DNA from: JARRQB01 sp965368585
Lineage (GTDB): Bacteria; Pseudomonadota; Gammaproteobacteria; Chromatiales; Chromatiaceae
Direction of reading: 5' to 3'
DNA length: 32,474 nucleotides
Assembly (NCBI GenBank): GCA_965368585.1
Contig: CBDUNM010000042.1
Coordinates: 1-32,474 of the forward strand
Below, one piece after another: positions 17,363-25,644 of this stretch. The translations under genes and the position numbers were made by a program. The notes below the pieces were generated by a model. That model did no database searches. It was not told the DNA's origin and was given only the letters and a program-made list of their open reading frames with translations. The stretch's first letter is position 1. Every line of letters begins with the position of its first letter.

Positions 17363-18949
17363 TTATACCTGCACGAGTCTTTTTAGGATGTTAGTCACTC
17401 CGGGACCGTCTTCTATGTACTCTATCTCCCCGATTGGAACCAATTTACCATCGACAATTCCTTTGCTCGAAACAATGGGCGTGTATCCGTCTATGCCTGC
17501 GTAGAAGGCAACCTTTCCCGGGGGTTGTGTATTTAGCCTCAGGTGGACTTGATCGCGGATAATCTGACCCGGTATCCACTCCGATGTGGGATAGAGCCAA
17601 TCTCCTGGGATGTGATGATAGTCCTCGGCAATTTCCTTTCCTTCTTTTCCTTTCCCATGCCACTCCAGATGAACATACAGGGAATCGAATATCTCTTTGT
17701 CTGTTTTGAAAAACAGGGTTAGAAGGATATTGTTTTTTCCTTTCGGTACTAAAGGGGGTTCGAATTTGACTCCCACGATCTGCAGACCGTTGCTGAAATG
17801 GACATCGACAGGTACGACATCCTCGGGTAGTGCATTCAGGATATGGAAAAGGGGGGCAGTCCTGACGGATTTTCTCCTGGATCGCACCAACGGCAAGTAA
17901 TCCTCGGCAGGTTTGTGAGGTGTACTGCGCGGGGTACATTTAACCACAGCGACGCCATCACGCAGTTCTACGGCAGTGTTGAGTTTTTCGGAGAGTTTCT
18001 TGAATTTTCGGAGAATTGTTTTCCTTAGTCGCCGACTGGCCAGGTTCGTGCTGTTTTGTGTCAAATGCAAAGGATAGGCAATCACATCCACTACGCCGTT
18101 CTTGGTGAACAACAGTTGAAACAAGAGCCCTCTGTTGGATTGACTTTCGTCGTTTGTCCAATAGGCTACGAGATTCCCAGCGTCGTACAGCACCGGTTTT
18201 CCGTCGATGACCTCGGCCCCGTGAAATCGGTGCGCAGAGTGGCCCAGGATGCCGTCGTACCCGGCCTTGATGAGTCTCGCCGCGAATTGTCTAATTGCCG
18301 GGCGAGTTTCTGATGTCCAACCCTCTCCCCAGTGCGGAGAAAAAAAGACCAGGTGAGCGTGTTTTTTCACTCTCGTAAGGATTTTCTCCAGCGTAGTGAA
18401 AGCTGCTTCGTCGATGGGGTCGCCACGTCCATTCAGGTGAAATGTGCCGGGGCAACTCCAAGCTGCAGAGTAAAAGCTGGTGTAGGACATGTTTGCCGCC
18501 ACTACAGCGACGACGATGTCTTTGACTTTGAAGTACGCCGGACGTTCGGCATCCTCCCAGTCATGGCCTCCGCCGATGTACTTGATATTTGCGACAGATA
18601 GCCGATCGAGCATCTCGATGAACGCTTCTCGGCCGAAGTCGAGCACGTGGTTGTTTCCTACGGTTACCACGTCGATCCCCGCGTCCGCGAGGGCGAGCAA
18701 TATATCGGGGTGTGTCCTAAACAGGTGCGGGTTTCGTTCGCCTTTGTAGCCGTGACGTCCCCCCTTGGCGATAACGCCCTCTGCATTGACGAGGGCAATA
18801 TCCGCGCGGCGAAAGATTGGCGCGATGTCACCCAATACCGCATCCCGCGTTGCTTTCGAATAGACCGATTCGTTAAGCTTGTTTCCGAGCAGGAAATCTC
18901 CACCGTAAACCAGATCGCATACGTTTCCTGACGGTTTTACGTACCCCAT
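17363..18949 (-). CDS. CapA-like metallophosphoesterase-fold protein with C-terminal extension
   Basis: A 528-residue protein whose first ~300 residues match the CapA/PgsA (poly-gamma-glutamate capsule synthesis) family, a calcineurin-like metallophosphoesterase fold. Metal-site motifs: GGDFLLG (16-22), NAEG (55-58), GNNH (98-101), SPHWGEGW (204-211), GHSAH (236-240) and YDAGNL (255-260). A C-terminal region (about 330-528) is rich in beta strands and looks like an added sandwich domain. No signal peptide or anchor is visible, unlike typical CapA. The ATG at 18949 is chosen because GGACGAG stands just upstream; an in-frame codon at 19036 would add 29 unlikely residues. Hand counts of two 60-base lines (17641-17700, 18061-18120) give 42-43% GC against 75% in a glutamate dehydrogenase line (8041-8100), suggesting horizontal acquisition. 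No capB or capC neighbour is present. Confidence 0.85.
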   Translation of the reverse strand: MGYVKPSGNVCDLVYGGDFLLGNKLNESVYSKATRDAVLGDIAPIFRRADIALVNAEGVIAKGGRHGYKGERNPHLFRTHPDILLALADAGIDVVTVGNNHVLDFGREAFIEMLDRLSVANIKYIGGGHDWEDAERPAYFKVKDIVVAVVAANMSYTSFYSAAWSCPGTFHLNGRGDPIDEAAFTTLEKILTRVKKHAHLVFFSPHWGEGWTSETRPAIRQFAARLIKAGYDGILGHSAHRFHGAEVIDGKPVLYDAGNLVAYWTNDESQSNRGLLFQLLFTKNGVVDVIAYPLHLTQNSTNLASRRLRKTILRKFKKLSEKLNTAVELRDGVAVVKCTPRSTPHKPAEDYLPLVRSRRKSVRTAPLFHILNALPEDVVPVDVHFSNGLQIVGVKFEPPLVPKGKNNILLTLFFKTDKEIFDSLYVHLEWHGKGKEGKEIAEDYHHIPGDWLYPTSEWIPGQIIRDQVHLRLNTQPPGKVAFYAGIDGYTPIVSSKGIVDGKLVPIGEIEYIEDGPGVTNILKRLVQV

Positions 18950-19209
18950 GCTCGTCCAGCAATTGCGTTGTCTGTGGGTCGGAGGAATTCGATGTGCGCT
19001 TGGGAACAGCTTACCAGGCTCTGTGCCACTGCTCAAAAGGAGAAGATGCTGTCCTGGTCCAGCGAAAGTCTATGTCCGTCTTTCGCCCGGCGAAGTCGAC
19101 AGATCGACGACGATCTGCCGTTCCGACCGCTTGCCGCAGCTCGGCGAGCCCCACCTCAATGCTCACCCTTTATCAGGTGGCTGCGCGACCCAACGAAACG
19201 AATCGCCCC

Positions 19210-21714
19210 TTAAGCAGCGGGCGGCGTTGACGATTCGCCGCGCGGAACCAGATGACGAGCGCGGCGCAGCACATCTTCCAGTTGGTCTGCGGGCAATGGC
19301 TCGGCAAACAGAAAACCCTGTAATTCGTCGCATTGGTTGTCGAGCAGGAAGTTCTGCTGCAGCTCGGTTTCGACGCCCTCGGCCACCACTTCCAGGTTCA
19401 ATCGATGGGCCATGGCAATGATCGCCAGGGTGATGTCGGTGCTTTCACGCTCCTGTTCGATCTCGGCGATGAAGGAACGATCGATCTTGATCCGATCGAG
19501 CGGGAAGCGTTTCAGATAGCTCAGTGAAGAATAGCCAGTACCGAAATCATCGACCGAGATCCGCACGCCCATCTGTTTGAGTGCCGACAGGGTGTCCAAG
19601 GTGGTGTGGACATCCTCGATCAGGATGCCCTCGGTGAGTTCGAGTTCCAGCCGGTCGGCGCTTATCCCGGTGCGTTGCAACGTTTGACGCACCGTCTCCA
19701 CCAGTCCCGGGCGGGCGAACTGCACTGCGGACAGGTTCACTGCCATGCGCAGGTCCGGCAGTCCCTTCTGCTGCCACTGTTGCGCCTGTCGACAGGCCTG
19801 GTCCAGCACCCAGGCACCGAGCCGGACAATCAGGCCGGTGTGCTCGGCGATCGGGATGAACCGGGTGGGCACGACGGCGCCGTGTCGTGGACTGCGCCAG
19901 CGCAGCAGTGCCTCAACCCCGACCACGAGGCCGCTGCCGGCGGAGATCTGCGGTTGGTAGTGGATCTCCAGTTCGCCGCGCTCCAGCGCGCCCTGCAAGG
20001 CCAGCTCGAGTTCCGAGCGGTTGACGACTCGGGCGCGCAGCTCTTCCGAATAGAAAACAAGCTCTTGTATGTCTCGCTCCCGGGCATGATGCATGGCCGC
20101 AATGGCGTTCTGCAGCAGCGTGTCGGCATCCTTGCCATCGGCTGGGAACAGCGTGGCGCCGAGGTGGGCGGACAGGATCACCGGATCCGGTTCGGTTTCG
20201 AACGGTTTTCGTAGCGTCCGTTCGATCCGCCCTGCCAGTTCCTGTAGCGGGTGCTGGTTGTCCAGACCGGACATCATGATGCCAAACTCGTTGCTGTCCA
20301 GGCGCACCACCAGATCGTCCTGGCGTACCACCTGATGCAAACGGTCTGCCGCCTCGCCCAACAGTCGATCGCCGGCGGCGATTCCGAAGCGGTCGTAAAC
20401 CGTCTTGAAGCGTTTCAGGTTCAGTACCAGCAGCCCGAGCATCTTACCTTCACTCAGGACCCGAGGCAGTCCGGTCTGCAGTTCCTTGCGCAACCGCTCC
20501 CGGTTGGGCAGGCCGGTCAGGCTATCAATCGTGGTTGCCTGCCAGTCATCGCGAGCGCGGCTGGTGACCTCTTCAACGGTGGATTGCAGGCGCAACCAGC
20601 TCATCAAGGGGTAGGCGATCGCCAAGGTGACGAGGACGGCGCTGGGAGCGAACCACAGGCCTGGACCATACAACAAGGTGCCCGCGACCAGCAGCGTCAG
20701 CACCGCCGCACCGCCCAGCAGTAACAGCACCCGGCGATTGCCGAGGCCGATGAGCAGCAACAGCGGCACGGCTACCAGCACCATCGTCATCAGGTTACTC
20801 GACCAAGGCCGCAGTTCGGTGACCACGTGACCGCGCAGCAGCCCGGCCAACGCATTGGCGTTCAGTTCAACGCCCGGCATGCGGCTATGGGCCTGGGCCA
20901 TCGGCGTTGCCAGCGAATCGCCCAAACCGGCGGCCGTGGCGCCTACCAGCACATAGCGCTCACGCAGTTGTTCGGGGTCGATCCGCCCGTTCAGCACATC
21001 GACATAGGATAGCTGGCGAATACGCCCTTCACGTCCGATGTAGGGCATTAGAACAGGCTGTTGCCGTACCCAGCGCCCCGTTTTCTCCTGGACCTGGTCG
21101 ACCTTGCGCAGGCGGTTTGACGGTCCGGCGCCGACCTTGTGCGTGGCCAACGCCAAAGCCGGCCAGTGCGGCGCATCGAGGCCGGCGTACAGGTAGATCC
21201 GACGACATAGGCCGTCGCGATCGATCTCGAAATCGACATGCCCTAGCCCCGCAGCACTGTCGGCAAGTATCGGCAACGGCAGAGTCTCGCCCAGATGCCG
21301 CGCGCCGGCTATCTGTTCCGGTGCGACCGCCAGCAGCACTTTGCCATTGCGCTTCATTGCCTCGGCCAAAGCCCCATCGGCGCCCGCATCGTGTCGCTCG
21401 GGCTCGCTCAACAGGATATCCAGCGCGATCGCTCGCGCCCCCGCCTCCGTCAGTCGATCGATCAGCCGGGCATGGACCTGCCGCGACCACGGCCAGCGCC
21501 CGAGCTGCTGCAGGCTGCGCTCGTCGATGGCGATAATGACCACTTCCGCGGGAGCCGCTTGCCGTTGCTGGATGAGCATTAGATCGTAGATCAACAGGTC
21601 GACGCGCTCCAGCCAGCCGCTGCGTAGCAGCCCGAGCGCGACGGTCACCAGCACGACGGCGAGCAGCAGCGCAAGCGAAGGGCGAAGCGTCGGCGATTGC
21701 AGCGTCGAGCGCAT
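19210..21714 (-). CDS. CHASE2-GGDEF-EAL cyclic-di-GMP phosphodiesterase candidate
   Basis: An 834-residue membrane sensor. Order: N-terminal helix (about 13-30), periplasmic CHASE2 domain (about 35-300, with VVIIAIDERSLQQLGRWPW and VLVGATAAGLGD), three short helices (about 308-374), GGDEF-fold (about 395-555) and EAL domain (about 570-815). The GGDEF signature is RLDSNEF (471-477) and the usual metal aspartates are replaced (LNLKRFK, 431-437), so diguanylate cyclase activity is probably lost. The EAL domain keeps EALLRW (601-606), NLSAVQF (660-666), ELTEG (692-696), DDFGTGYSSL (722-731), KIDRSFI (743-749) and EGVET (779-783), so it should hydrolyse cyclic di-GMP. Its ATG directly follows the stop of the LysM-FecR gene (TAG-ATG), indicating translational coupling; the partner is the probable periplasmic input. 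Confidence 0.93.
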   Translation of the reverse strand: MRSTLQSPTLRPSLALLLAVVLVTVALGLLRSGWLERVDLLIYDLMLIQQRQAAPAEVVIIAIDERSLQQLGRWPWSRQVHARLIDRLTEAGARAIALDILLSEPERHDAGADGALAEAMKRNGKVLLAVAPEQIAGARHLGETLPLPILADSAAGLGHVDFEIDRDGLCRRIYLYAGLDAPHWPALALATHKVGAGPSNRLRKVDQVQEKTGRWVRQQPVLMPYIGREGRIRQLSYVDVLNGRIDPEQLRERYVLVGATAAGLGDSLATPMAQAHSRMPGVELNANALAGLLRGHVVTELRPWSSNLMTMVLVAVPLLLLIGLGNRRVLLLLGGAAVLTLLVAGTLLYGPGLWFAPSAVLVTLAIAYPLMSWLRLQSTVEEVTSRARDDWQATTIDSLTGLPNRERLRKELQTGLPRVLSEGKMLGLLVLNLKRFKTVYDRFGIAAGDRLLGEAADRLHQVVRQDDLVVRLDSNEFGIMMSGLDNQHPLQELAGRIERTLRKPFETEPDPVILSAHLGATLFPADGKDADTLLQNAIAAMHHARERDIQELVFYSEELRARVVNRSELELALQGALERGELEIHYQPQISAGSGLVVGVEALLRWRSPRHGAVVPTRFIPIAEHTGLIVRLGAWVLDQACRQAQQWQQKGLPDLRMAVNLSAVQFARPGLVETVRQTLQRTGISADRLELELTEGILIEDVHTTLDTLSALKQMGVRISVDDFGTGYSSLSYLKRFPLDRIKIDRSFIAEIEQERESTDITLAIIAMAHRLNLEVVAEGVETELQQNFLLDNQCDELQGFLFAEPLPADQLEDVLRRARHLVPRGESSTPPAA

Positions 21715-23349
21715 CTACAGGAGCAGTAGCAGCAGGCCCGGTACCACTACCATCCACCAGCTGTTGTCCACGGGCGGGTCGAGCCGCTGGGTGTTGCCCC
21801 AAGGACCCAGGTAGCCATCCGGCTCGATCACGCGGATGCGCAGATAACGGACTTGACCGGGCGTCGGCTGCAGCGCCAATCGCGATTCATCCAGCTGGGT
21901 GTCCACCAGTAGGGTCTGGAAACCGGCGTCTTCGGCGACTTGTACGTGGAAACTTTGCCCGCCCTGGCCCGCTGGCCAGCTGGCGACCAGGGCATCCTCG
22001 TGCTCGCCGAGTTCAGGTTGAATCTCCTCCGGGATCGGTTTGAGGTCGAAGCGGCGGATCGGTCCGAAGGGTCCCTGGTGGCCGCTCGCATCTATACTGG
22101 CGATCCGCCAGAAAAACTCGCCGGGAGTGTCGCTATCATCCGGTTGGAGCTTGGTATCCGCCAGGTCATCGCGATCGATCAGGGGCGCGGCGAATCCGGC
22201 ATCGCCGGACAGCTGCAGCCGGTAGTTTGCTGCCTCGGTCGAGGCGGTCCAACGCAGCTCCGGCATACCGCCGCGCAACACTGCGGCCTCTTGCGGAGCG
22301 GTAGGTACGGGCGGTTGTGGGTGGGTATCCAGTCGAATGGGCGCAACGGCATCGATTCCCTCAATGCCATCGGCGTCGATGGCGCGCACCTGCAGAAAGT
22401 ACGACCCGTCGGGCAATTCGGGTAAGGCGATACGGGCCGAAGGAGCGAGGCGTACCCAGCGGACCAGGGTGAAATCGACCGAATCGCCAATAATGGCACG
22501 ATAGCGCGTGGCGCCCTCGATCGCTTGCCAGGTCACCGGCCAGTTGCGCTGCTCGATCAGTTGCGGAATTGTATCGAAGCGGGGTGCGGGTAACAGGGGC
22601 TTGGGCGGATTTGGTGGACGCTCGGGCCGGGCGGCCACTCCGAATGCCGCGCCAACCCGTCGTGTGGTACCGGCGCCCGTGACGCCGACGCCGCCGTCGA
22701 GTACCTCGACCGTTGAAGTATCGCGTTTGGTCGAATGCGCGGCGCGAAAGCGGGTGCCGCGCACGGCGCTGATCGCCGCCGGGGTCTCGATCTCGAAGCG
22801 GGAACCTGGCCCGGTGGCCTTGTTGGCTCGGGTATCGACCCGGCCCTGCTGTAACCGCAACCGGGTATCGACCATCGCCTGATCACCATAGGCACTGAGG
22901 TGATCGAAGTCGACCACGCTGTGTTCGTGAATGGTGATCGAGGAGCCGTCGGCGAAGCGCACGGCGACGCTGGCCTCAGCGCTGGTCGTGATCCGCGTCC
23001 CCAGGGTGATTTCAGCGCCCTTGCTCAGGGGTACCGATACCTCGCCGCCGTCGGCGAATGCCTCGGCCCGGCCGCGTATCGCCTCGACCTTCGCCACAGC
23101 CGGATGGATCGCCAGCCAGGCCATCGGCACACGCAGTTTTGAACCTGACCGCAAGCGTTTCGGGTTCTGAATCTGGTTGAGCTGCTGGAGCCGTCGCCAA
23201 TACCCAGCGTGCTTGAGATGTTGGGCGCTCAGGTTCCACAGGTTGTCGCCATCGACTACGGTGTAGATCCAGTCGCGCGCATGAGCGGGCTGGCAGAGCG
23301 CCAGCAGCAACGTTACCAGGCCACAGCGACACATTATTGTAAAGCCCAT
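21715..23349 (-). CDS. Periplasmic LysM-FecR protein with fibronectin-III-like repeats
   Basis: A 544-residue exported protein. Order: signal peptide (about 1-24, ending QPAHA), LysM domain (about 26-75, YTVVDGDNLWNLSAQ) that should bind glycan, FecR domain (about 100-215, with SRFEIETPAAISAVRGTRFR), then three fibronectin-III-like modules marked by repeated endings such as YFLQVRAIDADGIEG, FFWRIASIDASGHQG and YLRIRVIEPDGYLG, and a C-terminal hydrophobic segment WWMVVVPGLLLLLL. The last probably anchors it in the inner membrane with almost no cytoplasmic tail. The start at 23349 has AAAAGGA upstream; a longer frame from 23640 adds 97 residues that bury the signal peptide. A sigma-70-like promoter lies at 23398-23426. 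It is coupled to the CHASE2 gene, so cell-wall binding is likely relayed to cyclic-di-GMP turnover. Confidence 0.88.
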   Translation of the reverse strand: MGFTIMCRCGLVTLLLALCQPAHARDWIYTVVDGDNLWNLSAQHLKHAGYWRRLQQLNQIQNPKRLRSGSKLRVPMAWLAIHPAVAKVEAIRGRAEAFADGGEVSVPLSKGAEITLGTRITTSAEASVAVRFADGSSITIHEHSVVDFDHLSAYGDQAMVDTRLRLQQGRVDTRANKATGPGSRFEIETPAAISAVRGTRFRAAHSTKRDTSTVEVLDGGVGVTGAGTTRRVGAAFGVAARPERPPNPPKPLLPAPRFDTIPQLIEQRNWPVTWQAIEGATRYRAIIGDSVDFTLVRWVRLAPSARIALPELPDGSYFLQVRAIDADGIEGIDAVAPIRLDTHPQPPVPTAPQEAAVLRGGMPELRWTASTEAANYRLQLSGDAGFAAPLIDRDDLADTKLQPDDSDTPGEFFWRIASIDASGHQGPFGPIRRFDLKPIPEEIQPELGEHEDALVASWPAGQGGQSFHVQVAEDAGFQTLLVDTQLDESRLALQPTPGQVRYLRIRVIEPDGYLGPWGNTQRLDPPVDNSWWMVVVPGLLLLLL

Positions 23350-23397
23350 AGAAATCCTTTTCGGCTGCGCGAATCGATAAGGATAATTTTCGGCACG

Positions 23398-23426
23398 AGT
23401 ATAAGCCGATCGCAAGCCGTTGTCTT
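23398..23426 (-). promoter_or_regulatory. Sigma-70-like promoter for the LysM-FecR / CHASE2 operon
   Basis: On the minus strand AAGACA (23421-23426) and TATACT (23398-23403) are separated by exactly 17 bases. The -10 matches 5/6 and the -35 matches 4/6. Predicted initiation near 23391 gives a leader of about 40 bases to the ATG at 23349, containing the AAGGA ribosome binding site. Confidence 0.55.
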
Positions 23427-23697
23427 GCCGTGTTTTAACCGTGTGGTGCCCGACTGTAAGGTGCCACCTCAGCCAACGGCTCGATCGACAAGACTTGCCC
23501 GGAAGTCCAAAACTTTCGTTCATTCGTGAGTGCAGATCTTGACCAAATGACCTGGCACGCGTGCGGTCGCGGTCCGCGGTAAGGCGCGCGACGAGGGCAC
23601 CAACAAACCGGTAGATTACGCCCATCGAGTCGGGACGCAAGATCGAATAACCGAGATACTACCAAGACGGGCGGTTGACAGTAGCGGCCTCGGAGAC

Positions 23698-23731
23698 TGT
23701 TGAGTTAGGCGCGATAGCGCCTAACCCAACA
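23698..23731. repeat. 34-bp REP-like palindrome
   Basis: TGTTG (23698-23702), a mismatch, GTTAGGCGC (23704-23712), loop GATA, GCGCCTAAC (23717-23725), a mismatch, CAACA (23727-23731): 14 of 15 positions pair. It lies 45 bases beyond the lipoprotein stop and could end its transcript, but no T-run follows on the minus strand. The TGTTGGGTTA...TAACCCAACA layout resembles palindromes I remember as dispersed in many proteobacterial genomes; this is recollection, not a search. Confidence 0.6.
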
Positions 23732-23775
23732 AATACTCATCTACGGTTAAGTGTCATCGCAGTCAGGATGACCTC

Positions 23776-24873
23776 TTACATGACACTCAGTTTGCGCAGC
23801 GTTTCCATGGTCAATTGACCCACCGCCAATCCGTTCGCTTCCTGAAAAGATTTGACCGCGCTCATGGTTTGGCTACCGATCACACCGTCCATCGGACCGG
23901 GATTGTAACCGGCATTCGCCAGCGCCTGCTGAATCCTTTCGATGACGCCGGGGGTCGTATTGGTCTCGCACAGGATAGGACGCCATTCGAGTTGACCTTC
24001 TGCAACCAGTTCGCGGTCGGTGACTTCCTGGTACTCGGCGGGAATCTCGATGCGACGCTCTTTGGGCGGCTCGACCATTTTGCGGACCTTGACGGTCTTA
24101 TATTCGGCCGGAATATCGACCGTAGCGGTCTTGGCGGGCTCGACGACGACGCGCTTCTTCACCGTACTGTATTCCGCCGGCAACTCGACTTTCTCGACCC
24201 TGGCCGGTGTAACCAATACGCGTTTGGTGACCGTCCTGTATTCCGGCGGGACTTCTACCAGGCACATGATTTCACCGGTGGCGTCGTCGATGCGTTCGAT
24301 CGGTCCACGGCCCTTTTTCCAGGTTGTATAACCTTCGCGCACCAGAACCCGCTCGGTCTGGTTTTCGTACACCGCAGGCACTTCTTTGAGTACGGTGGAT
24401 GCCTCTTTGACCAATACGTCTTCGGTAACCCAGTCGTAGGTAGCTGGAATGACCTTCAGTTCCGTAGTCGCTTCCTTGACCAGTACCTGTTGTTCGACAT
24501 AGTCGTATTTGGCGGGGTCGGTCTCGACGCGTTCGCTTGCCTCACTCTTGAGCACGGTTTTGGAAACCGGCTTGTACTTCGGGGGAACGAATACGCGTGC
24601 ATAGCACTCGCCGGTCTTGGCCTGTGGCGGGAGCAGATCGGCGCCTCGGTCGGAACCCACGCTGAGGCGGCCTTCGTATTCACGCAGCTGGGCATCGCGC
24701 GAGGACAGGTCGGACTCCAAACGGCTGAGCGACTCCTTGAGCGAGACGTTTTCATCCTTCAGTTGATTGACGATATCGCCGTCTGCCGTAGGGTCGAGCT
24801 TAGTTGTGGAGCAACCGCTGACGGCGATCGCGACCGCGCCAACGAGTAAGGGAAGGGTGAATCTAGTAGGCAT
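23776..24873 (-). CDS. Lipoprotein with eight 23-residue repeats and a peptidoglycan-binding domain
   Basis: A 365-residue predicted lipoprotein: signal peptide with lipobox VSGC (Cys21), then a charged helical stretch (about 31-70, coiled-coil-like). Next come eight repeats with consensus P-[AP]-x-Y followed by a Val/Lys/Arg-rich strand ending in VLVKEA or VVVEPA, and a C-terminal peptidoglycan_binding_1-type domain (about 306-363, IQQALANAGYNPGPMDGVIG). The repeat tyrosines stand at 100, 123, 146, 169 and at 212, 235, 258, 281: exactly 23 apart within two blocks of four. Each block is preceded by Cys (90; 204) and closed by Trp (185; 297), so the protein looks internally duplicated. GGAG precedes the ATG. 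The repeat family is not one I can name. It probably links the outer membrane to peptidoglycan. Confidence 0.8.
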   Translation of the reverse strand: MPTRFTLPLLVGAVAIAVSGCSTTKLDPTADGDIVNQLKDENVSLKESLSRLESDLSSRDAQLREYEGRLSVGSDRGADLLPPQAKTGECYARVFVPPKYKPVSKTVLKSEASERVETDPAKYDYVEQQVLVKEATTELKVIPATYDWVTEDVLVKEASTVLKEVPAVYENQTERVLVREGYTTWKKGRGPIERIDDATGEIMCLVEVPPEYRTVTKRVLVTPARVEKVELPAEYSTVKKRVVVEPAKTATVDIPAEYKTVKVRKMVEPPKERRIEIPAEYQEVTDRELVAEGQLEWRPILCETNTTPGVIERIQQALANAGYNPGPMDGVIGSQTMSAVKSFQEANGLAVGQLTMETLRKLSVM

Positions 24874-25644
24874 AGCTTGTGCACTCCGAGATGATTGTCA
24901 TTGTTGCGAACCGTGAATCTGTCGGTTGATCCCGACAGCCGGGTATGCGCTGAATCGATCCGCCGAGTCGTCGACGATGCCGTTTTCTATCGATTGAGTC
25001 GTTGAATGTTAGGGGGTTATTCGACCCTTGACTTCATTCGCATACGCAACGTGATTCTTTCGCCGCTACGGGAATTGGCCCGTATGTTTATTGCTAGGCA
25101 TGAGCCGTGCCAGCTTTGATCACTTGAAACGGGTCAATTGCTAGCGGCCGGATCGAATCCTGCTTAGCCGGGCGACGGTAGAGCAGTTTGCTACCGTCCG
25201 TGAGCAATTACTGCCGTCCTCTCGCGGTGCGTGACCGGGAAGCATACGCCAGGTTTGCTACCAAGCGGCATCCCGTCGTTGCTGGATGTGTGTCTCTAAC
25301 TAATTGAATTAACGATATGATTAGTCTGTTGGTGCGGTTGCCGGATTGGCGCCGCGCCGGTCTGGCGACCAAGCGGTGTTGCTATGAAACGCACGCGTAG
25401 CCTGGTATCCCACGGCTGACGAGCATGGCGCCGTCGGTGAAGCGCGACGCACGACCGCCTAGGGGCAGTAATTCGATTCCTACACCGTAGACTGTCGTGT
25501 TGGAGCGACAATCGAAGATCATTGATCGGTCAGAACAAGTTTCGATACGGGTAATTCCACCTGCCGCGTTGTCGTGCGAAATCTGCTCCACGGGCCTGAG
25601 TCAGACAGTTCAGCACGACCTGGTTTTGCCGTGCCGTTTTTTCT
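24874..25644. other. 771-bp intergenic stretch
   Basis: No convincing gene. The largest minus frame (25382-25591, GTG start) has no ribosome binding site and no recognisable motif. The region is less GC-rich than its surroundings in 25000-25140. The promoter of the lipoprotein gene should lie just above 24873, but I cannot fix its boxes. Confidence 0.3.

Larger units (their letters stand above)
23350..23775. other. Intergenic region between lipoprotein and LysM-FecR genes
   Basis: Holds the REP-like palindrome (23698-23731) and the promoter candidate (23398-23426). The minus-strand reading frame upstream of the LysM-FecR start is open back to 23640, but its residues look like translated non-coding DNA. 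Nothing else recognised. Confidence 0.4.

Noticed and set aside
19100..19117. CAGATCG/CGATCTG hairpin between the CHASE2 and CapA-like genes as terminator.
   Set aside because: Perfect 7-bp stem but no T-run on the minus strand; may be chance in GC-rich DNA.
25382..25591. 69-codon minus-strand frame after the chemoreceptor.
   Set aside because: GTG start without ribosome binding site, no recognisable motif; could be decayed coding DNA but not supportable as a gene.
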